Source: Pyrinomonadaceae bacterium (lineage in GTDB: Bacteria; Acidobacteriota; Blastocatellia; Pyrinomonadales; Pyrinomonadaceae). From it: a DNA stretch of 13,163 nt. The DNA lies in the NCBI GenBank assembly GCA_013813825.1, contig JACCRA010000183.1, positions 1 to 13,163 on the forward strand. Reading direction: 5' to 3'. A program made the position numbers and the translations under genes. Every line of letters starts with the position of its first letter. Position 1 is the stretch's first letter. This document shows, one piece after another, positions 7,714-13,163 of the stretch. The notes beneath the pieces were generated by a model. That model was not told the origin of the DNA, made no database searches, and was given only the letters and a program-made list of their open reading frames with translations.

Positions 7714-8076
7714 TTATTTGCTGCTCCGCAAACGCACGATCAACAGCCCGTCACGGTAGTCACTTTCAATCGTCGCGCCCTCGATGACCTGCGGAAAGCG
7801 CAACGTCTTCTCGAAGCGGCTATAAGTGATCTCGATCTGATGATACGCGACTGTCTCGCTGCAAAAAGCGTCGCGGCGCGTGCCCTCGATGAAGAGCACG
7901 GGGCCGGCCACCGTGATCTCGATCTCTTCGGGACTGACGCCCGCGAGATCGACTTTCACCAGCCACCCGTCGGCAGTCTGGTACACGTCGGCCGCCGGCG
8001 CCCAGCGCCTTTCAGCCGGACGTTGTCGCCGCCCCGCCGGCATCAAACGAAAATAGCGGTCGATTGAGTGAGCCAT
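7714..8076 (-). CDS. small heat-shock protein, Hsp20/alpha-crystallin family
   Basis: 120 residues from the ATG at 8076. It is a predicted ATP-independent holdase that binds unfolding proteins in the cytoplasm. The alpha-crystallin domain covers about 28-117: 'PAADVYQTADGWLVKVDLAGVS' (start of the beta-sandwich), 'EEIEITVAGPVLFIEGTR', and the family hallmark A-x-n-GL as 'ATIESDYRDGLLIVRL' (101-116). The N-terminal arm is short and Arg-rich. The protein ends four residues after the domain, so the usual C-terminal I-x-I/V anchoring motif is missing, which may limit assembly into large oligomers. An in-frame ATG at 8094 would add MADGCL, but it lies inside a heptamer repeat, so I prefer 8076; neither has a clear ribosome-binding site. 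Lon lies downstream and the CBS protein upstream on the same strand. Confidence 0.93.
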   Translation of the reverse strand: MAHSIDRYFRLMPAGRRQRPAERRWAPAADVYQTADGWLVKVDLAGVSPEEIEITVAGPVLFIEGTRRDAFCSETVAYHQIEITYSRFEKTLRFPQVIEGATIESDYRDGLLIVRLRSSK

Positions 8077-8077
8077 A

Positions 8078-8144
8078 AGACAGCCATCAGCCATCAGCGG
8101 TCAGCCGTCAGGAAAAGCATTGTCTTTGCTGACGGCTGACCGCT
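8078..8144. repeat. heptamer-built hairpin B, between CBS gene and hsp20
   Basis: AGCGGTCAGCCGTCAG (8096-8111) is perfectly complementary to 8129-8144 (16 bp, 17-base loop). On the minus strand the second arm continues into degenerate heptamers TGACGGC, TGACCGC, TGATGGC, TGATGGC that run up to the hsp20 start. The hairpin begins at the base after the CBS gene's TAA. No T-run follows on the minus strand, so read-through into hsp20 is likely. Confidence 0.88.
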
Positions 8145-9245
8145 TTATCCAAAAATTCTGTTCCAGAACGACGAGCCGCTGGAAATCTCTTCGAGGGCTT
8201 CGGCCAGTTCGCGGTCGTCGTTGGTTTCGAGCGCCACGTCGGCCATCGAGATGATGCCGCGCAAGATTTGGTCGCGATCCACGACGGGGATGCGACGCAC
8301 TTGCTTGTCGCCCATCTTGCGGATCGCTTCGATGACGCGGTCGTTGGGCTGCGCGGTATGGACGTCCGTGGTCATGATCTCTTCGGCGCGCGTCGTGCGT
8401 GGATCTTTGCCTTCGGCGATGGCGCGGACGACGACGTCGCGGTCGGTGATCAGCCCGACGAGACGGCCGTTGCCGGGGCTGGCGGCATAAGCCTTGCGCT
8501 CCCCTTGGCTGGTTCCGGCCACCGACACGTCCACGTTCGCGGCGGGCGCCGCGACGATGGCGGTCGTCGTCGCGGTGCCGCCCGTCGGCGCTGCGGCATC
8601 CGCCGGGGCAGCCTGCGCTGGAGTTGCGCCGGGGTGCTCAACGACGGGGATCACGCCGGTGTCCTCGTCGCGCATCATGCGTGCGACTTCTTCGAGCGTC
8701 GTTTCGCGCATCGCGACGGTCACATCGCGCGTCATGATGTCGCGGCAGCGGACGTGCGAGCGCGAGGCTCCGCGCTGCTCTCGCCCCGGCGGCGGTTGTC
8801 GTCCGGAAATCAAGTCGCGCCCCTGCTCCCAGAGCGAACGATGATCGCGGTCTTCCGCGGCCCCTCTTTCGGCCGGGCGCTCATAATCGTCGCGCGTCGC
8901 GCGCTCGTAATCGCGTCGCTCGTAATCGTCGCGCCCTCCGCCGGCGGGGTAGTCCGGGCGGGAATAGTCTTCGCGCCGGTAGTCACGCGCGCGCCCGTAG
9001 TCGTCGTAATCGCGGCCACCGCCACCACCACCGCCGAGGTAGCGTTCGCGGTCGGGCGCATAACTCATTTCATCGGGGCGGTATTCGTCGCGGTAGCTGC
9101 GGCCACCGCCGCCGCCACCAATGCCGCCGCGCGCCCGGCCGTAATCGTCGCGCCCGGCACGGCGTTCGTCTTCCTCGTAGTCGCCGCGCCCGCGCGGCGA
9201 GCGTCCGCCACCATAATCATCTCTGTCGTCGCGGTATCTGGACAT
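8145..9245 (-). CDS. CBS-pair protein with Arg/Asp/Tyr/Gly-rich low-complexity N-terminus
   Basis: 366 residues from the ATG at 9245, chosen because AGGAGG lies five bases upstream; an ATG at 9293 has no such site. Residues 1-130 are low complexity: RDDY occurs four times (8, 32, 105, 118), with poly-Gly runs at 43-48 and 71-77 and many RDY/EDY/RGG-like pieces. There is no lysine in the first 250 residues. Residues 167-275 and 287-342 are two CBS motifs ('CRDIMTRDVTVAMRETTLEEVARMM', then 'GLITDRDVVVRAIAEGK'; 'AEEIMTTDVHTAQPNDRV', then 'VRRIPVVDRD'), which together usually bind adenosine nucleotides such as AMP or ATP. An Ala/Pro/Thr-rich insert (about 204-260) splits the first CBS motif. The C-terminus ends SSFWNRIFG. 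It is a cytosolic regulator of unknown target; the low-complexity arm might drive condensation or RNA binding, which is inference. Confidence 0.9.
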   Translation of the reverse strand: MSRYRDDRDDYGGGRSPRGRGDYEEDERRAGRDDYGRARGGIGGGGGGRSYRDEYRPDEMSYAPDRERYLGGGGGGGRDYDDYGRARDYRREDYSRPDYPAGGGRDDYERRDYERATRDDYERPAERGAAEDRDHRSLWEQGRDLISGRQPPPGREQRGASRSHVRCRDIMTRDVTVAMRETTLEEVARMMRDEDTGVIPVVEHPGATPAQAAPADAAAPTGGTATTTAIVAAPAANVDVSVAGTSQGERKAYAASPGNGRLVGLITDRDVVVRAIAEGKDPRTTRAEEIMTTDVHTAQPNDRVIEAIRKMGDKQVRRIPVVDRDQILRGIISMADVALETNDDRELAEALEEISSGSSFWNRIFG

Positions 9246-9250
9246 TGCAT

Positions 9251-9256
9251 CCTCCT
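9251..9256 (-). promoter_or_regulatory. ribosome-binding site deciding the CBS-protein start
   Basis: AGGAGG on the minus strand, five bases before the ATG at 9245. It is the only strong site in this leader and favours 9245 over the upstream ATG at 9293. Confidence 0.85.
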
Positions 9257-9404
9257 GAATCGACGCTCTGGAAAAAAGGTCCGCCTCGCTCATGCCTACG
9301 AGCAGGACAAGCGGCGACCACTGGAGCGATGCGCCGAATCCTGACGGCGCGTCCTCCGGCTTTCACGTTAAATTTGCTTCAAAGGAAACGAGAAAGAGTA
9401 TAGG

Positions 9405-9482
9405 AAGGCAAAAGGCAAAAGGCAAAAGGCAGTAAGCAAAAATAAGAATGCTCCGCCTGCTTACTGCCTTCCGCCTTCCGCC
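9405..9482. repeat. heptamer-built hairpin C, between SIMPL gene and CBS gene
   Basis: On the minus strand two GGCGGAA units and a GGCAGTAAGCA core are followed by a 19-base loop, then TGCTTACTGCC and three TTTTGCC units. Thirteen base pairs are Watson-Crick perfect at the core; allowing four G-U pairs, all 25 positions of the arm pair in minus-strand RNA. The stem begins at the base after the SIMPL gene's TAG. There is no terminal T-run beyond the repeat itself. Confidence 0.85.
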
Positions 9483-10502
9483 CTACTGCCCGGTCATCAC
9501 TTCGGCGACAAGTTGGACTTGGGCGCGGATGTCGAGCGTGCCCGGCTCGATGGGTGTGGGCGGCGCGTCGGCCTGTGCGAGCATCCCGCGGCTGGCTTCG
9601 CGGTAGAGGGGGACGGGCGGGCGCACCATCGTGTCGGATTCGACAACTTCGGCGATCCGCACAACGCGACCACCGAGCGCGGCGGCGATCACCTGCGCCT
9701 TGCCAAGCGCCTCGCGCGTGGCATCGCCCAGCGCCTGATCACGCGCCGGGCGATCACGGCGGAGCGTGAACGAGAGGCTGTCAACATTGGTCGCGCCGGC
9801 CGCCGAGGCTGCGTCAATCGTCTGGCCGACTTTGGTGAGATCGGCGAGCGTCACCGTGATCGTATTGCGCGCCTCGTAGCCGCGAATGAGCGGCGGTTGT
9901 CCTTCGCGGTAAGCGTACTGCGGCTGCAAACTGTAGCCGCTCGTCTTCACTTCGGCCCCTGCCCCGGCGGCTTGCTTGACGACGCGCACAACCGCGTCGG
10001 ACTTGCGCGCGTTCTCCTGCTGCGCTTCAAGCGCGGTCTTGGCCTGCGTCACGGCCGCGATCTGCGCCACGGCCGTATCGGGCTGCGCCTGCACCAGCGC
10101 GTCGCCGGAGACAACGACGCGCATCATGCCGGAAACAGCGGGGCCGCCGCTGCCGGTCACGCCCGCGCCGTCGCCACTACCACCACTATTGCCGCGCGGG
10201 CGCAATGAGTTGGCTTGAAACGGAGTGCCTTCCTGATAAGTGGTGATCACATCGCTCTTCACTTCGCCCGTCGCTTCGACCTCCGCCGCCTCGCGGAACC
10301 AAGACTCGCCGCGCCAGCGATCTGAATTCAAAATCAGATACTTCTGTTTCTCCGCCAGAATCAGCCATCCGCCCGCTTCGACGGTCTTACCTAACCGCCC
10401 GCGCACCGTGATCTCTTCCGCCGCTGTTAAAGCTCGCGCCGGGGCAGCAAACAAAAAAAGGCTCGCGCCAACAAACGCGAGCATCATGATGTGTCTTCTC
10501 AT
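9483..10502 (-). CDS. secreted SIMPL (DUF541)-domain protein with N-terminal beta-rich extension
   Basis: 339 residues from the ATG at 10502, preceded by GGAGAG about eight bases upstream. Residues 1-24 are a signal peptide (MRRHIMMLAF, cleavage near ARA-L), so it is periplasmic or outer-membrane associated. Residues about 28-101 form a short beta-rich region ('ITVRGRLGKTVEAGGWLILAEKQKYLIL') that could be an OB-like fold. A Gly/Ser linker (103-122) leads to the SIMPL domain (127-339): 'RVVVSGDALVQAQPDTAVAQIAAVTQ', 'TSGYSLQPQYAYREGQPPLIRGYEARNTITV' and 'LGKAQVIAAALGGRVVRIAEV'. The family (e.g. bacterial BP26/OMP28) is widespread, oligomeric and of poorly defined role. It is the first gene of a minus-strand run toward CBS, hsp20 and lon. 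Domain call sure; function unknown. Confidence 0.9.
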   Translation of the reverse strand: MRRHIMMLAFVGASLFLFAAPARALTAAEEITVRGRLGKTVEAGGWLILAEKQKYLILNSDRWRGESWFREAAEVEATGEVKSDVITTYQEGTPFQANSLRPRGNSGGSGDGAGVTGSGGPAVSGMMRVVVSGDALVQAQPDTAVAQIAAVTQAKTALEAQQENARKSDAVVRVVKQAAGAGAEVKTSGYSLQPQYAYREGQPPLIRGYEARNTITVTLADLTKVGQTIDAASAAGATNVDSLSFTLRRDRPARDQALGDATREALGKAQVIAAALGGRVVRIAEVVESDTMVRPPVPLYREASRGMLAQADAPPTPIEPGTLDIRAQVQLVAEVMTGQ

Positions 10503-10691
10503 TTTTAATCTCTCCGCTTTATCTTTGTGCTTTGTCAGATTCGCACGCGCGCCTCTGCGGCGACCGTGCCGGGAGAGTGCTTGGGGAGCGGCGCACAAGC
10601 CTTCGCGCGCTCGTGTCTAAGAACGCGCGAAGCGTTCGAGGCTTGCGTGCGTTGCTGAACTTCGAGACAGTTTGTTACGATTTCGCCCGCC
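10503..10691. promoter_or_regulatory. divergent promoter region with bulged inverted repeat
   Basis: This 189-base spacer separates the minus-strand SIMPL gene from the plus-strand Rieske-like gene and must hold both promoters. CTTCGCGCG (10601-10609) pairs with CGCGCGAAG (10624-10632), and an outer CAAGCC/GGCTTG pair extends it with a seven-base bulge. A possible plus-strand promoter is TTGCTG (10652-10657) with TACGAT (10676-10681), 18 bases apart. That would start transcription about four bases before the ATG and fit the lack of a ribosome-binding site there, but the match to consensus is poor. Confidence 0.35.
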
Positions 10692-11048
10692 ATGCAATCG
10701 CTCGATAAAAACTTTACCAATCACAAGCGCCCGCCGCGTACCGGCGAACAGGTCACGGTCGGGCGCGTCGAAGAGTTGCCGCCCGGACGCGGCGCGACCG
10801 TCGAACTCGCAGGCGGCCGGGAACTTGCGCTCTACAACGTCGGCGGCGAATTTTTTGCCGTCGAAAACTTCTGCCCCTACCGCGGCGCGCCACTCGCCGG
10901 CGGCCTCTTGCGCGGCCACGTCGTCGAATGCAACTGGCATGGCTGGCGCTTCGACCTTCGCACCGGCCAGTGCCTCACTAGAGCCAACAGCCACATCGAA
11001 TCTTACGATGTCGTGATCGAAGAAGGCTGGATCAAGATAGTCGTCTAA
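10692..11048 (+). CDS. Rieske-like [2Fe-2S] ferredoxin domain protein lacking one cluster histidine
   Basis: 118 residues, a single Rieske fold: 'VGRVEELPPGRGATVEL', 'ALYNVGGEFFAVENFCPYRGAPLAGG' and 'ECNWHGWRFDLRTGQCL'. The standard motifs are C-x-H and C-x2-H. Here box two is intact (Cys80, His83), but in box one Cys61-Pro-Tyr63 has tyrosine where the second cluster ligand His normally stands; the codon is TAC, one base from CAC. The loss may alter or abolish the cluster, or leave a three-protein-ligand site. Such small proteins usually carry electrons to oxygenases or reductases; no such partner is adjacent. The ATG at 10692 has no ribosome-binding site. The next gene starts five bases after its stop, suggesting co-transcription. 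Confidence 0.9.
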   Translation: MQSLDKNFTNHKRPPRTGEQVTVGRVEELPPGRGATVELAGGRELALYNVGGEFFAVENFCPYRGAPLAGGLLRGHVVECNWHGWRFDLRTGQCLTRANSHIESYDVVIEEGWIKIVV

Positions 11049-11053
11049 GGTTC

Positions 11054-11395
11054 ATGCGGCTTTCCCGAGACTTCATTCGAGCTTGGTACGCATGGCTCCG
11101 CACGCCGCTTCCAACGTCCAACTTCCGCCTTGGTAAATCTGAAGCGCCGTCTTACGGTATCGAGCTACGGTTAGATCATCTACAGTCCGACGTTTATAGC
11201 TTGGGCGAGTCTGCGATTGCCGGAAGGGATCACAACTACGCATCATTATGCGCTGAGTATCTATCAGAGATTGAAGCAATTCGTTTGGAATTGAGAGATT
11301 GTGAACTGCCCGATGGACGTAAAGAAGAGTTAGCTGGCTTTGCCCACGCCACCCATGAGTTGCTTGCCCACCTCAGTAAAGTGAAGTCGATGTAG
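11054..11395 (+). CDS. small hypothetical protein downstream of the Rieske-like gene
   Basis: 113 residues with no family I recognise. The ATG at 11054 has AAGG three bases upstream, within the end of the Rieske-like gene. The N-terminus is basic with aromatic residues (RDFIRAWYAWLRTPLP); the C-terminal 60 residues look helical and acidic ('ASLCAEYLSEIEAIRLELRDCELPDGRKEELAGFAHATHELLAHL'-type pattern of about two amphipathic helices). There is no signal peptide. The second half is visibly less GC-rich than its neighbours, which hints at different ancestry or weak selection. It ends six bases before the oppositely oriented sanA-like stop codon. Reality of the gene is likely but not certain. Confidence 0.6.
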   Translation: MRLSRDFIRAWYAWLRTPLPTSNFRLGKSEAPSYGIELRLDHLQSDVYSLGESAIAGRDHNYASLCAEYLSEIEAIRLELRDCELPDGRKEELAGFAHATHELLAHLSKVKSM

Positions 11396-11401
11396 CTCTC
11401 A

Positions 11402-12073
11402 CTACTTGGCTTGTCTCATTTCCGCAATCGGCATCTTTTCGCCCAAGATTGGCGTCGGATGACATAAATGAAGATCGCCCCATGCGCTCAAGGTGGCGGG
11501 GATTTCGCGCGCTTGCCACCAGAAGCGCGAGCGGCGCGGGTAAGCGCGGCGGTCGGCGGCCAAGCCGTGGCTGTCGATGCCGAGCGCGGTGCATAGGTAG
11601 AGAGCGCGGTCGAGGTGGAACGCTTGCGTGACGAGGACGGCTTGGCGGACGCCGAAAATTTCGCGGGCGCGGTAGCAACTGTCGTAAGTACGGCGACCGG
11701 CATAGTCGAGCACAATGTCCGGGGCGGGCACGCCAAGGCGCAACGCGGTGTCGCGCATCACGGCCGGCTCGTTGTAGTTGTGGAAGCGGTTATCGCCGGT
11801 CAGCAAGAGCTTGCCGACTTTGCCGCTGCGATAAAGTTCGGCGGCGGCGGCGATGCGGTCGTAGAGGACGGGCGACGGGCCGCCACCACGCCACAGTCCC
11901 GCGCCAAAGACGATGGCGACGCGCGACTGTGATTCAACCGGCACGCCCGCCACATTCCGATGCGCGCGACCGGCAAAAGCGCGGTGCGTCCGCCAGCGTA
12001 GAGCCAGCGCGAACAGCCCGACCAACACGCCGAGCAACACCAACAGCTTGAACGCCCGTTTTAGCTTGTCCAT
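11402..12073 (-). CDS. sanA: SanA/YdcF-type DUF218 membrane-anchored protein
   Basis: 223 residues. The ATG at 12073 has GGAGG nine bases upstream. A single N-terminal membrane segment (about 8-26, 'LLVLLGVLVGLFALAL') anchors a DUF218 domain facing the periplasm. It follows E. coli SanA closely in order: 'AIVFGAGLW', 'GKVGKLLLTGDNRFHNYNEPAVM', 'GVPAPDIVLDYAGRRTYDSCYRA', 'VLVTQAFHLDRALYL', and the ending 'PTPILGEKMPI'. SanA is linked in E. coli to envelope barrier function (vancomycin exclusion at high temperature); its biochemistry is unsettled. It is convergent with the preceding plus-strand gene and lies 112 bases downstream of the ferredoxin, with a terminator between, so it probably has its own promoter. 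Confidence 0.9.
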   Translation of the reverse strand: MDKLKRAFKLLVLLGVLVGLFALALRWRTHRAFAGRAHRNVAGVPVESQSRVAIVFGAGLWRGGGPSPVLYDRIAAAAELYRSGKVGKLLLTGDNRFHNYNEPAVMRDTALRLGVPAPDIVLDYAGRRTYDSCYRAREIFGVRQAVLVTQAFHLDRALYLCTALGIDSHGLAADRRAYPRRSRFWWQAREIPATLSAWGDLHLCHPTPILGEKMPIAEMRQAK

Positions 12074-12116
12074 CTCACGCCGCCTCCGCCAGTGGCTTCA
12101 GAGTCCGCAAAAGAGA

Positions 12117-12159
12117 AACCGCCTGCTTATTCTACTGTCGAATAACGCAGGCGGCGGTT
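12117..12159 (-). terminator. hairpin terminator after the ferredoxin gene
   Basis: 12117-12132 pairs with 12140-12159 in three blocks: AACCGCC with GGCGGTT, TGC with GCA and TTATTC with GAATAA, interrupted by bulges of three and one bases on one side. On the minus strand the stem is followed by TTTCTCTTTT. It lies about 26 bases after the ferredoxin stop codon, so it fits an intrinsic terminator. Confidence 0.75.
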
Positions 12160-12185
12160 AAAAGTTTGGCTCGAATAATAACGTC

Positions 12186-12416
12186 TCAGCCGTCGTTGCC
12201 GATGGCCTCGACAGGGCAGGCGGTGAGCGCCTCTTCGCTCAGGGCGCGCTCTTCGGCCGTCTCCGGTTGCTTGTAAACGAATGAGTAGCCGCCCTTATTC
12301 GAGCGCGTGAAATTGTCGGGAGCCGTGTCACGGCACACATCACAGTCGATGCACTGCGAGTCCACGTAAAACTCACCCGTCACCGTCTCCGCGACCTTAT
12401 CATCAGGATCAGCCAA
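12186..12416 (-). CDS. single-cluster [4Fe-4S] ferredoxin, TTG start
   Basis: 76 residues. A small electron carrier with one cluster: Cys22, Cys25 and Cys28 (CIDCDVC) plus Cys67 in 'ACPVEAI'. The spacing matches single-cluster [4Fe-4S] ferredoxins (C-x2-C-x2-C...C-P). It is acidic, as expected. The only usable start is TTG at 12416: a TGA lies in frame just upstream, and GGGAGG sits seven bases before the TTG. NadA is the previous gene on the same strand, 84 bases away, and a terminator follows. A role in feeding electrons to a biosynthetic enzyme is plausible; a NadA-specific role is a guess. Confidence 0.9.
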   Translation of the reverse strand: MADPDDKVAETVTGEFYVDSQCIDCDVCRDTAPDNFTRSNKGGYSFVYKQPETAEERALSEEALTACPVEAIGNDG

Positions 12417-12423
12417 CGCTTTT

Positions 12424-12429
12424 CCTCCC
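12424..12429 (-). promoter_or_regulatory. ribosome-binding site supporting the TTG start of ferredoxin
   Basis: GGGAGG on the minus strand, seven bases upstream of TTG (12416). Because an in-frame TGA lies just upstream, this site fixes the start. Confidence 0.8.
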
Positions 12430-12444
12430 TCTCAAATTGATGAG

Positions 12445-12494
12445 TTAAGCTGAGTGCTGAGTAAAAGCAAGCTCTGATCACTCAGCACTAAGCC
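12445..12494. repeat. heptamer-built hairpin D, between nadA and ferredoxin
   Basis: AGTGCTGAGT (12453-12462) pairs perfectly with ACTCAGCACT (12480-12489) across a 17-base loop. On the minus strand the second arm is a tandem of ACTCAGC units. The stem starts about 11 bases after the nadA stop codon; three more pairs are possible outside after one mismatch. No T-run. Confidence 0.75.
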
Positions 12495-12500
12495 GTTGCT

Positions 12501-13163
12501 TTATTGAACCGCCAACATTCGATCCAAAGCGACGCGCGCCCAAAGAGCCGTTTCTTCAGGGACGGTGATCTGGTTGACGACGTGGCCGGCCACCAGCGAC
12601 TCCAACACCCACGCCAGATTCTGCGGCGCGATGCGGTACATCGTGGCGCACATGCAGAGATCGGGCGCGAGCAAACGGATGTGCTTATCGGGGAACCGCT
12701 TAATCAGACGATCAACGAGATTGACTTCAGTGCCGACCGCCCAACTCGATCCGGCGGGCGCGTTCTCTAAGGTTTTAATGATGTACTCGGTCGAGCCGTT
12801 GTAATCGGCCATCTCGACTACCTCGCGGGTGCATTCGGGATGAACCAAAACCTGAATGCCCGGCACTTCTTTCCGTACCTGCTCGACGTGCCACGTGCGG
12901 AAACGGCCGTGGACCGAACAATGTCCCTTCCACAAAATCAGGCGCGCGTTATGTAACTGCTCCGCAGTGTTGCCGCCCAACTCTTTCGCCGGGTCCCAGA
13001 GCACCATCTGTTCGAGCGGGATGCCAAACTTGAAGCCGGTGTTGCGGCCCAAGTGCTGGTCGGGGAAGAAGAACAACTTGTCCGCTTCCTTCAGGTGCTT
13101 ATCGAAAAGCGGCACCGCATTTGAAGAGGTACAGACCGCGCCGCCGTGCTCGCCGCAGAACGC
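12501..13163 (-). CDS. nadA: quinolinate synthase NadA, C-terminal part (runs off right edge)
   Basis: 220 residues are visible; the reading frame is open to the edge, so the N-terminal third is missing. NadA condenses iminoaspartate with dihydroxyacetone phosphate to quinolinate in NAD synthesis and needs a [4Fe-4S] cluster. The fragment contains 'GGAVCTSSNA' (first cluster cysteine, residue 11), 'FFFPDQHLGRNTG', 'ILWKGHCSVHGRF', 'VHPECTREVV' (second cysteine) and 'LCMCATMYRI' (third cysteine, the one followed by ATM). All three expected ligands are present. A GTG at 13115 lies in frame but is inside the conserved region and is not the start. The stop codon is followed by hairpin D and then the ferredoxin. 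Confidence 0.96.
   Translation of the reverse strand, partial: AFCGEHGGAVCTSSNAVPLFDKHLKEADKLFFFPDQHLGRNTGFKFGIPLEQMVLWDPAKELGGNTAEQLHNARLILWKGHCSVHGRFRTWHVEQVRKEVPGIQVLVHPECTREVVEMADYNGSTEYIIKTLENAPAGSSWAVGTEVNLVDRLIKRFPDKHIRLLAPDLCMCATMYRIAPQNLAWVLESLVAGHVVNQITVPEETALWARVALDRMLAVQ

Noticed and set aside
8268..9344. 358-codon open frame on the plus strand over the CBS gene
   Set aside because: It is the antisense shadow of the GC-rich, codon-biased low-complexity region (repeated RDDY codons); the minus-strand frame has a perfect ribosome-binding site and CBS motifs.
12453..12489. possible CIRCE-type heat-shock operator
   Set aside because: GAGTGCT-like halves are present but the order and spacing do not fit TTAGCACTC-N9-GAGTGCTAA; the pattern is explained by the ACTCAGC heptamer hairpin.
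13113..13115. GTG at 13115 as the nadA start
   Set aside because: The conserved VCTSSNA motif with a cluster cysteine lies upstream in the same frame, so the gene continues past the edge.

Overview
The window is a GC-rich, densely packed bacterial chromosome segment with nearly all genes on the minus strand. Strain identity cannot be read directly. The exported protein at 3391-4812, the SIMPL-domain protein, the Arg/Asp/Gly-rich CBS protein and the codon use suggest an Acidobacteriota lineage (Blastocatellia-like). That assignment is inference, not proof.

Layout from left to right: (1) 1-973, the N-terminal part of a DUF4062 plus NB-ARC (STAND NTPase) signalling or conflict protein, cut by the left edge. 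(2) 1047-1364, a small, highly charged, probably disordered protein. (3) 1483-2859, a CPA2 (Kef/NapA-type) cation:proton antiporter. (4) 2860-3390, a 530-base non-coding stretch holding two hairpins. (5) 3391-4812, a secreted two-part protein. (6) 5070-7559, the ATP-dependent protease Lon, followed by a clear intrinsic terminator. (7) 7714-8076, a small heat-shock protein (Hsp20). (8) 8145-9245, a CBS-pair protein with a long RDDY/glycine-rich low-complexity N-terminus. (9) 9483-10502, a secreted SIMPL (DUF541) protein. (10) 10692-11048 and 11054-11395, the only plus-strand genes: a Rieske-like ferredoxin lacking one cluster histidine and a small hypothetical protein. (11) 11402-12073, a SanA/YdcF-type DUF218 membrane protein. 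(12) 12186-12416, a single-cluster ferredoxin with a TTG start. (13) 12501-13163, the C-terminal two thirds of quinolinate synthase NadA, cut by the right edge.

The co-directional SIMPL, CBS, Hsp20 and Lon genes look like a stress and proteostasis neighbourhood: a holdase, a protease and a nucleotide-sensing candidate. NadA is an oxygen-sensitive [4Fe-4S] enzyme and the ferredoxin just downstream of it may be a redox partner; this is inferred from position only.

The most unusual pattern is non-coding. Four intergenic spacers (7626-7711, 8078-8144, 9405-9482, 12445-12494) each hold a hairpin whose arms are built from degenerate seven-base tandem units. The heptamer differs at each place, yet each hairpin begins 0-11 bases after a minus-strand stop codon. 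The architecture resembles the heptameric short tandem repeats (STRR) of cyanobacteria but the sequence is not shared. The other strong lead is the truncated DUF4062-STAND protein, a plausible immune sensor.
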